The notes below the pieces were generated by a model. It had not been told where the DNA came from, searched no databases, and was given only the letters and a program-made list of their open reading frames with translations. Made by a program: the position numbers and the translations under genes. Source: Candidatus Peribacterales bacterium (GTDB lineage: Bacteria > Patescibacteriota > Gracilibacteria > Peribacterales > Peribacteraceae). From it: a stretch of 11,369 bases of DNA. Below, in pieces: positions 1 to 5,748 of this stretch. Where the stretch lies: assembly GCA_021731345.1 (NCBI GenBank), contig JAKFXO010000029.1:1-11369 (forward strand), given 5' to 3'. The number at the start of each line of letters is the position of its first letter. Position 1 is the first letter of the stretch.

Positions 1-538
1 GAATTGTCTCTTTCAGTTCCGCAATGGCAGGACGAACAAGTGCCATTTTTTCTCGGAGCCACCGAGTCGTAATATTCTCGGTCTGTGCGTACACGGCAAC
101 GATGCGCCCAGCATGAAGCTGGACCGAACGAGAACCGTCTTCAAACTGCGGACTCTGGATTTTCAGTTTGTATCCGTCCTCCTGCACTTTGCCAGTGAGT
201 GTCACTGGTTGCCCTTCTTTGAGCATGCGCATGATGTGCGGCTGGTTAAACCACACCACTTCCGCAGTCGCCCCTGTTTCATCTTCAAATTGCGCTTGTA
301 CGAGAACTTTTCTGGATCGTGTGCGGATGAGCTTCAGTTTTCGAATCGTACCTCGTAGTGTGGATTTCTGATCAAGTGGAGCATCCACAAGATTTGTAAC
401 CTGCGACAAATCCTCATGCGTCCGCGGAAGATAGGAAAGAAGATCATCAACGGTCTTGAGCCCCATCGCATCAAGCGCATCAATAAACGACTGAGTTGTT
501 TTGAGAAGAGCAGGTGTTAGAGGGTCCCGAAGCTTCAT
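1..538 (-). CDS. recG: ATP-dependent DNA helicase RecG, N-terminal part (runs off left edge)
   Basis: I translated the minus strand from an ATG at 538. It is open to base 1, giving 179 codons with no stop, so the gene is cut by the window edge. The product begins MKLRDPLTPALLKTTQ, and residues 27-44 read LKTVDDLLSYLPRTHEDL, the typical RecG N-terminal motif (usually 'DLLxxxPRRYED'). After it comes an OB-fold-like stretch (LRGTIRKLKLIRTR, VLVQAQFEDETGATAEVVWFN, VTLTGKVQEDGYKLKI), matching the wedge domain that binds branched DNA. RecG remodels stalled replication forks and Holliday junctions. The helicase motifs would lie left of the window and cannot be checked. The gene is divergent from the 625-1011 gene, with an 86-bp shared promoter region, and its predicted -10 box lies only about 10 bases before the ATG. 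No Shine-Dalgarno sequence is seen. Family assignment from the N-terminus alone is fairly safe. Confidence 0.85.
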   Translation of the reverse strand, partial: MKLRDPLTPALLKTTQSFIDALDAMGLKTVDDLLSYLPRTHEDLSQVTNLVDAPLDQKSTLRGTIRKLKLIRTRSRKVLVQAQFEDETGATAEVVWFNQPHIMRMLKEGQPVTLTGKVQEDGYKLKIQSPQFEDGSRSVQLHAGRIVAVYAQTENITTRWLREKMALVRPAIAELKETI

Positions 539-547
539 GAGGGGGCA

Positions 548-553
548 ATTGTA
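548..553 (-). promoter_or_regulatory. Predicted -10 box for recG
   Basis: On the minus strand this reads TACAAT (5 of 6 to TATAAT). A start of transcription about 7 bases downstream would fall near 541, leaving a leader of only about 3 bases before the recG ATG at 538. No convincing -35 hexamer is seen 16-18 bases upstream. Confidence 0.4.
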
Positions 554-608
554 CACCCGACCGCACGTACTCGCAGTGTGGCGAATGGTCGCTTTTCATA
601 GCCAAAAC

Positions 609-617
609 TGGTATAAT
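609..617 (+). promoter_or_regulatory. Extended -10 promoter overlapping the start of the 625-1011 gene
   Basis: The sequence TGGTATAAT is a perfect extended -10 (TGnTATAAT). The expected transcription start is about 624-625, exactly at the second in-frame ATG (625). The first in-frame ATG (616) lies inside the -10 box itself, so it would not be transcribed from this promoter. The -35 region is weak, as often found with extended -10 promoters. This implies a leaderless mRNA. Confidence 0.55.
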
Positions 618-624
618 GTCCGAT

Positions 625-1011
625 ATGGCAGACTTCGCTACTGCAATGGCAAATCCTACGGACTTGAGTGAAGCAGCTCAGGTAAAAGCTGGTGCACCGC
701 TCACGGGAGACATGGGTGATGAACACAAGCGCTTTGCCGTGACGATTTCGACGCTGCTTGAAAACGGTTCCATCGATGTCGCAAAACCAGAGACATTCCT
801 CAATCAGTCCGTCTATGACGCGCTGGATCAGGAATGGAAAGGAAAGACTGATATGGCGATCATGAATATTTCTACTCTCCTCAGTCACATCTTTGCCTTC
901 TACAAGTCCAAGCAAACACCGGATGCGTGTCCGCAGCTCGCGACGATGATCGAGCAGCTCTGGGAGATGAAACAGCGCATTGAATCCAAAGCCGACGTTT
1001 TCAAATTCTGA
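625..1011 (+). CDS. Conserved-looking small soluble protein of unknown function (128 aa)
   Basis: I do not recognise this family. The reading frame starts at ATG 625 (MADFATAMANPTDL); an ATG at 616 would add three residues (MSD) but lies inside a perfect extended -10 box, so 625 is preferred. The product is soluble-looking and mostly helical, with no signal peptide or membrane segment. It has an acidic/polar N-terminal tail followed by a likely helical domain (EHKRFAVTISTLLENG; DMAIMNISTLLSHIFAFYKS; CPQLATMIEQLWEMKQRIES). It ends in TGA 11 bases before the ATG of the 1023-1262 gene on the same strand, so the two are probably co-transcribed. Codon use resembles that of the neighbours. The ORF is likely real because it has its own strong promoter signal and long antisense ORFs here lack recognisable products. 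Function is unknown. Confidence 0.7.
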   Translation: MADFATAMANPTDLSEAAQVKAGAPLTGDMGDEHKRFAVTISTLLENGSIDVAKPETFLNQSVYDALDQEWKGKTDMAIMNISTLLSHIFAFYKSKQTPDACPQLATMIEQLWEMKQRIESKADVFKF

Positions 1012-1022
1012 TCCACTCTCCC

Positions 1023-1262
1023 ATGCCAAAAGCACCCGCTGAAAACCGTGAAGCACCGAAGGATATTGATCCTCGTATCAGTAAAGCTGCCAAAGCCTCA
1101 CCTGAACAATCTGTCGAAACATTGAAGACGATACTTGAGACAAAAAATTACCGCATGAATGCGTACGCCTCTCCGGACGACGCTCGTTCACGCGAGCAGT
1201 TTGACGTCGAAAAAGCCATTATCAATCTTCGTCTCAATCTCATTGCGTCGATGGCGGCGTAA
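1023..1262 (+). CDS. Small charged protein of unknown function (79 aa)
   Basis: This follows the 625-1011 gene after an 11-base gap, in an apparent two-gene operon. The product (MPKAPAENREAPKDIDPRIS...) has a charged, proline-containing N-terminal tail of about 25 residues, then two likely amphipathic helices (EQSVETLKTILETKNYRM and FDVEKAIINLRLNLIASM). No signal peptide, membrane helix or metal motif is seen. No Shine-Dalgarno sequence precedes the ATG (upstream bases are CCACTCTCCC). The last 23 bases overlap the 3' end of miaA on the other strand, so the stop codons of the two genes lie inside each other. I do not recognise the family. A role with the preceding gene is inferred only from adjacency. 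Confidence 0.6.
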   Translation: MPKAPAENREAPKDIDPRISKAAKASPEQSVETLKTILETKNYRMNAYASPDDARSREQFDVEKAIINLRLNLIASMAA

Positions 1263-2187
1263 CCCAGTGAACGCGCGGATCGCGTTTCCACCAGGTCATG
1301 TGTCTTTTGGCATATGCTCGCGTTCCTGAGTCGATGACGGCTGCAAGCTTGGTCGTATCGATAGCGTCACTCTCCAGAGCTTCGAAGATCTCACGATAGC
1401 CGACACTTTTCATCGCAGGATCGGTCACGCCTATCCCCTGCTCCCGAAGTTTTTGCACTTCGTCGATCCAACCTCGCTCAAACATAAGTTTGGTACGCGC
1501 CGAAATTTTTGCAGCGAGAATGTCTTTCTCGACCTCCATACCGAACATCAGAAGATCGTACGCACCCGGTGTTGTTTTTTTCTGCGATGACTTTGTTTTG
1601 CCGGTGCCTTCGTAAATCTCCATTGCCCGCACGACATACACTTTGTTCTGCATAGGAAAAGATGCAGCGGTCTCTGGATCAATCTCCATGAGTCTCGCAA
1701 ACAGCGTCTTTCCTCCATCGGCGTCATATTCTTTCCCAAGTCTTTCACGGATCGCTGGATCGACTGGCGGAAGCGGCTCCAAACCATCAACAAGTGCAGC
1801 CGTATAGAGCATGGATCCGCCAACAAGCAGTGGAATTCCTCCGCGCGAGTGAATGTCAGCGATAACACGCTCAGCTTCCTGTTTGTACCACGCGATCGTG
1901 CAGTCTTCGTTTGGATTTAACACATCGATGAGATGATGTGGGACGCCCTGCATCTCTGCTTGTAAAATCTTTGCTGTGCCGATGTCAAAACCGCGGTAGA
2001 ACTGCCGGGAGTCTGCATTCACGACTTCAGCGGTTTTGCCGAGTTTCCGAAGCTCTTTCGCAAGTCCGATGGAAAAAGCGGTCTTGCCGCTGGCCGTAGG
2101 ACCAATGACGACGATAAGGGGTTTTGAATGCTTAGAAGCCAAAAAAGCTTCCATAAGCTGCCGATATTTAGGGGTTAAATCTGACAT
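1240..2187 (-). CDS. miaA: tRNA dimethylallyltransferase MiaA
   Basis: MiaA adds a dimethylallyl group to N6 of A37 in tRNAs reading codons that start with U. The 315-residue product has the family hallmarks in order: P-loop GPTASGKT (residues 29-36), DSRQFYRGFDIGTAK (59-73, usual form DSxQxYRxxDIGTAK), VPHHLIDVLNP (82-92), GGSMLYTAALVDG (123-135), SVGYREIFEAL (261-271), and the C-terminal TRAYAKRHMTWWKRD (289-303). Length is normal for the family. The ATG at 2187 (MSDLTPKYRQ) was chosen; the frame is open to 2289, but the extra 34 residues (VFVSIIAQEDAVW...) are unlike the family and would run through the clpP promoter region. It is divergent from clpP, and its 3' end overlaps the 1023-1262 gene by 23 bases. 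A weak -10-like TACGAT (minus strand, 2201-2206) would give a leader of only about 7 bases. No Shine-Dalgarno sequence is seen. Confidence 0.96.
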   Translation of the reverse strand: MSDLTPKYRQLMEAFLASKHSKPLIVVIGPTASGKTAFSIGLAKELRKLGKTAEVVNADSRQFYRGFDIGTAKILQAEMQGVPHHLIDVLNPNEDCTIAWYKQEAERVIADIHSRGGIPLLVGGSMLYTAALVDGLEPLPPVDPAIRERLGKEYDADGGKTLFARLMEIDPETAASFPMQNKVYVVRAMEIYEGTGKTKSSQKKTTPGAYDLLMFGMEVEKDILAAKISARTKLMFERGWIDEVQKLREQGIGVTDPAMKSVGYREIFEALESDAIDTTKLAAVIDSGTRAYAKRHMTWWKRDPRVHWVTPPSTQ

Positions 2188-2265
2188 GACAAGTATCCTT
2201 ATCGTAGCACTACTTCGACATATTTGCGCCTGCTTGAGGAGTGCCCAAACCGCATCCTCTTGCGC

Positions 2266-2271
2266 TATAAT
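2266..2271 (+). promoter_or_regulatory. Predicted -10 box for clpP
   Basis: A perfect TATAAT lies here. The expected transcription start is near 2278, giving a leader of about 49 bases before the clpP ATG at 2327. No good -35 hexamer is seen at 16-18 bases. It lies in the 139-bp divergent region between miaA and clpP. Confidence 0.5.
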
Positions 2272-2326
2272 AGACACGAACACAGACACTGAATATCATT
2301 TCTTATCAGCCGTTTCTCCCACGTTT

Positions 2327-2986
2327 ATGCACCCGATGATCCAATCTGTCGCGCAGGGCATCTCCCGCGGACACATCACGCCGAGGAACACGCTCATCCC
2401 TACCGTTATCGAAAAGACGCAGTTCGGTGAACGCGTCTACGACATCTACTCTCGCTTACTCGAGGAACGCATCGTTTTCCTCGGCACGCAGATCAATGAC
2501 GACATCGCAAACTCGGTGATCGCGCAGCTCCTCTTCCTTGAGAAGCAGGACGCAAAGAAAGATGTCATCTTCTATGTAAATAGCCCAGGCGGACAGGTCA
2601 CGTCCACCATGGCCATGTACGACACGATGGAGCTCATTGCTCCGGATGTCTCGACCGTGTGTCTTGGCATGGCTGCCTCTGGCGGAGCCATCATTCTCAT
2701 GTCAGGAGCCAAGGGTAAGCGTTTCGCTCTCCCTCACTCTGAGATCATGATCCACCAGCCTCTCGGCGGAACCGAAGGTCAGGCAACGGACATCGCTATC
2801 CACGCTGAGCACATCATCAAGACGAAGGACTTGCTCAACGATCTCATCGCTAAGCACTCCGGTCAAAAAGTCGCAAAAGTGAAGATCGACACCGAGCGTG
2901 ACAAGTTCCTCTCGGCTCAGGACGCGCTTGAGTACGGACTCATCGACGGCATCATCAGCAACAAGAACAAAGTGAAGGCTGCATAA
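2327..2986 (+). CDS. clpP: ATP-dependent Clp protease proteolytic subunit ClpP
   Basis: ClpP is the serine protease chamber that degrades proteins fed by ClpX/ClpA-type unfoldases in the cytoplasm. The 219-aa product has the complete catalytic triad: Ser118 in GMAASGGA (114-121), His143 in MIHQPLGG (141-148), and Asp192 in TERDKFLSAQDALEYGLID (189-207). The oligomer-forming YVNSPGG (83-89) and GAKGKRFALPHSEI (127-140) are typical. The start ATG at 2327 (MHPMIQSVAQ) gives a normal length; ATG 2336 is also possible. The frame is open upstream to 2036, but that part overlaps miaA antisense and is not ClpP-like. One oddity: the residue after the catalytic Ser is Gly, where most ClpP have Met (AASMGA). 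No clpX neighbour is in the window, and clpP stands alone between its own promoter and a strong terminator. Confidence 0.97.
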   Translation: MHPMIQSVAQGISRGHITPRNTLIPTVIEKTQFGERVYDIYSRLLEERIVFLGTQINDDIANSVIAQLLFLEKQDAKKDVIFYVNSPGGQVTSTMAMYDTMELIAPDVSTVCLGMAASGGAIILMSGAKGKRFALPHSEIMIHQPLGGTEGQATDIAIHAEHIIKTKDLLNDLIAKHSGQKVAKVKIDTERDKFLSAQDALEYGLIDGIISNKNKVKAA

Positions 2987-3000
2987 TTCGTCTGTAACAA

Positions 3001-3031
3001 AAAGAGAGCGGACTGTCCGCTCTCTTTTTTT
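3001..3031. terminator. Strong bidirectional intrinsic terminator between clpP and the DoxX-like gene
   Basis: The stem GAGAGCGGA (3004-3012) pairs with TCCGCTCTC (3016-3024) around a three-base loop CTG. It can be extended by A-T pairs to 3001-3027 and is followed by a T run (3025-3031). The A run just left of the stem (from about 2999) gives a T run on the minus strand, so the same hairpin can end clpP (stop 2986) and the convergent minus-strand pair (stop 3044). Confidence 0.92.
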
Positions 3032-3043
3032 ATGTCTTGAGGA

Positions 3044-3469
3044 TTATTCCTCCGTTTCTTCGGGAGGAGACGTATCAGGCAGAGTATTCAGAGCCAGATA
3101 GAACGCCATCATCCATACGATCGTAGGGTATGACGCGCTCATCATGTCCGGAAGAGGAATACCGGTAATGATGTTCTTCAGGATGAGGCCCATCGGTACG
3201 GATCCGAGTGCGACTCCACCTGTGAGAGCGGCAACATACGAATAGCGACCGATAGCGAGCATTCCTCCTCCAAAGAGCAGGAGTGCTGGCAAGATGAACG
3301 CCCACACATAGCCGAAGCTGGAAGCCCAGCCAAGCCCATCCGTCACGTTCGCGACGAAGGGGGCAAAGTCACGGTATGCAGATGCGCCGATCATGACCAT
3401 CGAGACCCCGAGCGGCACACGCAGCACAAGGTTCGATGTTTCGGAGGCGGACTTCCAGTTGATAGGCAT
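3044..3469 (-). CDS. DoxX-like four-helix membrane protein, Cys-free paralog (141 aa)
   Basis: The product is a small integral membrane protein with about four hydrophobic helices (near residues 14-32, 54-74, 78-98 and 112-129) and an acidic C-terminal tail (PDTSPPEETEE). The pattern RVPLGVSMVMIGASAYRDF (17-35) followed by FILPALLLFGGGMLAI (58-73) resembles DoxX/DoxD-type proteins, whose biochemical role is poorly defined. It is clearly related to the upstream protein encoded at 3488-3946: both share R-V-x(2)-G-x(2)-M-V-x(2)-G-x(3)-Y-[KR]-D and a later [IL]-[VL]-P-A-L-x(3)-G-G block. It contains no cysteine, unlike its paralog. The gene follows that paralog after 18 bases, so the two are likely one operon, and it ends at the bidirectional terminator. 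The start ATG 3469 lacks a Shine-Dalgarno sequence. DoxX family membership is by pattern only. Confidence 0.75.
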   Translation of the reverse strand: MPINWKSASETSNLVLRVPLGVSMVMIGASAYRDFAPFVANVTDGLGWASSFGYVWAFILPALLLFGGGMLAIGRYSYVAALTGGVALGSVPMGLILKNIITGIPLPDMMSASYPTIVWMMAFYLALNTLPDTSPPEETEE

Positions 3470-3487
3470 GAGGAATGCGGAAAGAAA

Positions 3488-3946
3488 CTATTTCGTGGTA
3501 GGAACTGAGCAGCTAGAACCGCAGCAGGACATCTTCTTTACAACCCAGTACAGGATGAGAAGAACAGATGCATTCTGGATTGCAGGCATAAACGAACCTC
3601 CTGCAGCACCGTCACCGACGAGAACAGCAAGGGAAGCCCAACCGATGATGCCGGAGAGCGAAGCGAGGATGCAGGTTTTGCTGATGCAACCAAGCTGCTT
3701 CACAGCAAAGAGTGCTCCACCGATGATCATGAGAGCTGGAACGATGTACGCAAGAATGCCTGCAACCATTGCAAGAGCCGGAACAGACGCGAGAGCGCCG
3801 CTCGACATATCGCTAAAACCACCGACGTCTTTGTAATGATTGACGCCGAAAGCGACCATAATAAGACCGAAAGCAACACGTGGGAACCACGGTGCGTATG
3901 CACAAGGACAGTACTTACCGCCTGGGCAAGAGGAGCAACAACTCAT
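3488..3946 (-). CDS. Cysteine-rich DoxX-like membrane protein (152 aa)
   Basis: The start ATG 3946 (MSCCSSCPGG...) was chosen. The frame is open to 4234, but that extension is antisense to tgt and carries low-complexity S/P sequence. The product has about four hydrophobic helices (near 23-35, 55-82, 92-111 and 120-137) and the DoxX-like pattern RVAFGLIMVAFGVNHYKD (23-40). It carries 10 cysteines, clustered at both ends: C3, C4, C7, C13, C15 before the first helix and C141, C142, C146 (KKMSCCGSSC) after the last, plus C87 and C92 between helices. With four helices both ends should face the same side of the membrane, so the clusters could act together as a metal or redox site; this is inference. 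It is the first gene of a two-gene unit with its Cys-free paralog (3044-3469) and has an extended -10 promoter 34 bases upstream. Confidence 0.75.
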   Translation of the reverse strand: MSCCSSCPGGKYCPCAYAPWFPRVAFGLIMVAFGVNHYKDVGGFSDMSSGALASVPALAMVAGILAYIVPALMIIGGALFAVKQLGCISKTCILASLSGIIGWASLAVLVGDGAAGGSFMPAIQNASVLLILYWVVKKMSCCGSSCSVPTTK

Positions 3947-3979
3947 GGGGGAAGAGGAAGAAGGTAAAGAGATGAACGG

Positions 3980-3988
3980 ATTATCCCA
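3980..3988 (-). promoter_or_regulatory. Extended -10 promoter for the DoxX-like gene pair
   Basis: On the minus strand this reads TGGGATAAT, an extended -10 (TGn plus GATAAT, 5 of 6). The expected start is near 3973, leaving a leader of about 27 bases, pyrimidine-rich and without a Shine-Dalgarno sequence, before ATG 3946. No good -35 hexamer is seen. Confidence 0.5.
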
Positions 3989-4076
3989 GACGAAAAAGTG
4001 AATGGAATGGAAAAGTGAGGAGCTGCAAGCGGAACCGGAGATTCCGTCCTGAGCCGAACTGATGCATGATGGGAGC

Positions 4077-5156
4077 ATGTTCACGCTTGAAAAAACGACA
4101 AAGTTCGGCCGCAAAGGTGAAATCCAGACGGCGCACGGAGCAGTGCCAACCCCTGTCTTCATGCCGGTGGCAACTGCCGGAGCCATGAAGGGCATCACGT
4201 TTGATGACCTGCATACGCTTGGGGCGGATATCATGCTCAGTAATACATATCATTTGCACCTTGCACCGGGTGAAAAAATTGTGAAAGAAGCTGGCGGTCT
4301 GCATTCGTTCACGAGTTGGGACAAACCTATTCTCACCGACTCCGGCGGATTTCAGGTATTTTCACTCGAAAAAATCAGGAAGATTTCAGATGATGGCGTA
4401 GAGTTTCGTGATCACCGAAACGGTGACCTGCATTTCATCGGACCCAAAGAAGCGATGCAAATTCAGCACGCACTAGGGGCTGACATCATTATGTGTTTTG
4501 ACGAATGCCCGCCATCGACAGCACCCCGCACAGCGCAGATGAAAGCCGTAGAACGGACACTTCTGTGGGCAAAGATGTGTAAAGAAGAACACCTCAAACT
4601 CTGTAAGAAGAGCAAACATCCGCCGCTTCTTTTCGGCATCGTGCAGGGCGGACTCGAAAAAGACCTGCGTCAAAAATGTGCAAAGGCACTCATTGAGATC
4701 GGATTCGACGGATACGCCGTCGGAGGACTGGCAGTCGGCGAAACCGAGAAAGAAATGTACGACGTTTTGGAGTACGTCTGTCCCCTGCTGCCCCCGGATA
4801 AACCTCGCTACCTCATGGGTGTTGGTGAACGACATCAGCTGAAAGAGGCAATCGCGAAAGGCATCGATATGTTCGACTGCGTATCACCAATGCGTGAGGC
4901 GCGGCACGGAAACGTGTGGCTCAGTGACGGCACGAAGCTTCGTATCCGCAGGGCTGAGAACGCAACGGATCACACCCCGATAGATCCTAATTCACCCGCA
5001 TCCACAAGCCGCAAACACACGAAGGCATATCTCCGGCATCTCATGCAGATCGGCGAGAGGTACGGCGAAACGATCGCATGCATTCAGAACATGGCGATGA
5101 TTTTGGACTCCGTGAAAAAGATCCGAACGTCGATCGACGAGGCAAAAGCGGTCTAA
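4077..5156 (+). CDS. tgt: Queuine/preQ1 tRNA-guanine transglycosylase, zinc site missing
   Basis: Tgt exchanges G34 of GUN anticodon tRNAs for preQ1 (bacteria) or queuine (salvage). Numbering is from ATG 4077 (MFTLEKTTKFG), 359 aa; ATG 4062 would add five atypical residues. Core motifs are present: TPVFMPV (25-31), SNTYHL (55-60), LTDSGGFQVFSL with Asp88 (86-97), CFDECPP with Asp142 (140-146), GIVQGG with Gln190 (187-192), GGLAVGE (216-222), YLMGVG (245-250), and GIDMFDCVSP with the nucleophile Asp267 (262-271). The C-terminal zinc site, CxCxxC plus His 26 residues on, is destroyed: the aligned residues are Ser306, Ala308, Ser311 and Gln337, in otherwise conserved context (PIDPN, KAYLRHL). 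VSPMREARHG also departs from the usual VxPTRxxRNG, though both Arg are kept. Its stop is one base from the convergent rplU stop. Family call is certain; activity with this site is uncertain. Confidence 0.95.
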   Translation: MFTLEKTTKFGRKGEIQTAHGAVPTPVFMPVATAGAMKGITFDDLHTLGADIMLSNTYHLHLAPGEKIVKEAGGLHSFTSWDKPILTDSGGFQVFSLEKIRKISDDGVEFRDHRNGDLHFIGPKEAMQIQHALGADIIMCFDECPPSTAPRTAQMKAVERTLLWAKMCKEEHLKLCKKSKHPPLLFGIVQGGLEKDLRQKCAKALIEIGFDGYAVGGLAVGETEKEMYDVLEYVCPLLPPDKPRYLMGVGERHQLKEAIAKGIDMFDCVSPMREARHGNVWLSDGTKLRIRRAENATDHTPIDPNSPASTSRKHTKAYLRHLMQIGERYGETIACIQNMAMILDSVKKIRTSIDEAKAV

Positions 5157-5157
5157 A

Positions 5158-5475
5158 TTATTTACCTACACCTGTGATCTCAATCTCCGTGAAGTGCTGA
5201 CGGTGACCGCGGATGATCTTGTTGTAACGCTTACGGCGCTTAAATTTGCGAACGACGATCTTGTCGTCCTTACCCTGAGCAAGAATCTTAGCAGTGACAG
5301 AAACACCAGCAACGTATGGCTTACCGACCATGGCGCTCGTTCCATCCTCCGACAAAAGGAGAACTTTATCGAACTTCACAGTGTCGCCTTCCTTGCCTTC
5401 AAGGGCTTGTACACGCAACTTCATGCCCACTTCGGCCTTCTCCTGAAACCCGGCGATGTCGACGATTGCAAACAT
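5158..5475 (-). CDS. rplU: 50S ribosomal protein bL21
   Basis: bL21 binds 23S rRNA in the large subunit. The 105-aa product (MFAIVDIAGFQEKAEVGMKL...) has the usual length and the basic signature VVRKFKRRKRYNKIIRGHRQHFTEIEI (73-99), close to the family form KxxRRKxYxxxxGHRQxxT. ATG 5475 gives the standard N-terminus; the longer open frame to 5625 runs through the promoter and repeat region. In most bacteria rplU is followed by rpmA (bL27); here the downstream side is immediately blocked by the convergent end of tgt (one base between stops), so rpmA is elsewhere or missing. A -35/-10 pair with 17-bp spacing ends about 11 bases before the ATG, giving a leader of about 5 bases. No Shine-Dalgarno sequence is seen. 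Confidence 0.97.
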   Translation of the reverse strand: MFAIVDIAGFQEKAEVGMKLRVQALEGKEGDTVKFDKVLLLSEDGTSAMVGKPYVAGVSVTAKILAQGKDDKIVVRKFKRRKRYNKIIRGHRQHFTEIEITGVGK

Positions 5476-5486
5476 AGAGCTCGGGG

Positions 5487-5515
5487 AGTTTACCGTGGAG
5501 GCATATCGAATGCAA
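5487..5515 (-). promoter_or_regulatory. Predicted rplU promoter
   Basis: On the minus strand TTGCAT (5510-5515) and TAAACT (5487-5492) are separated by exactly 17 bases, each matching 4 of 6 consensus positions. The transcription start would be near 5480, about 5 bases before the rplU ATG at 5475. The tRNA-like repeat units lie upstream of this promoter and so are not in the rplU leader. Confidence 0.45.
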
Positions 5516-5554
5516 TACCGTATTTGGCTTCCATCCTCTATCATGCAGATAGTA

Positions 5555-5748
5555 GGGAGGCCAAGCTTTCGCTGGGTCGAGTATCCGCCAAGCGGCACGA
5601 GCAGAAATAAGGTAAACTCGCCCACGAATTTCGTTCACATCATCATTCTCAGGGCGCCTAGCTCAGCTGGGTCGAGTATCCGCGTAGCGGTACGAGCAAT
5701 AAAGAAGGTACGCTCGCCCCTGACCTTTCATTACCATCATCGTTCTCA
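5555..5748 (+). repeat. Two 97-bp tandem units carrying 5' ends of tRNA-Val, directly upstream of the real tRNA
   Basis: Unit A is 5555-5651 and unit B is 5652-5748; the true tRNA starts at 5749, so the three phases are each 97 bases apart. Unit B opens with GGGCGCCTAGCTCAGCTGG (5652-5670), identical to the first 19 bases of the tRNA (5749-5767), preceded in both by TTCTCA. Unit A opens with a decayed version (GGGAGGCCAAGCTTTCGCTGG). Both units then share GCTGGGTCGAGTATCCGC (5571-5588 and 5666-5683), AGCGG, ACGAGCA, AAGGTA, CTCGCCC and CATCATC. In unit B a D-arm can still form (GCTC 5661-5664 with GAGT 5674-5677), but no anticodon arm or T-arm of tRNA type follows. Instead there is CCGC-GTA-GCGG (5680-5690; CCGC-CAA-GCGG in unit A) and CGAGC...GCTCG (5693-5697 with 5712-5716). 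No ORF is supported here. Confidence 0.85.

Noticed and set aside
535..1056. Long antisense ORF (173 aa, minus strand)
   Set aside because: It lies over the 625-1011 gene and its promoter, overlaps the recG start, and its translation has no recognisable domain; the plus-strand gene has a strong promoter signal.
2036..2326. Upstream extension of the clpP frame
   Set aside because: The extra residues are antisense to miaA, do not resemble ClpP, and precede the predicted clpP promoter.
3393..3836. Plus-strand ORF of 147 aa over the two membrane protein genes
   Set aside because: It spans the junction of two clear minus-strand genes and encodes no recognisable motif.
3947..4076. Possible preQ1 riboswitch ahead of tgt
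   Set aside because: I looked for the compact C-rich hairpin and A-rich tail of preQ1-I and saw none; only a weak 5-bp CGGAA/TTCCG repeat is present.
3947..4234. N-terminal extension of the Cys-rich membrane protein
   Set aside because: It would run antisense into tgt and has unlikely Ser/Pro-rich sequence; a promoter signal lies at 3980-3988, downstream of that start.
5555..5748. CRISPR array
   Set aside because: Only two diverged units exist; the repeated parts are tRNA-derived and there are no uniform spacers or cas genes.
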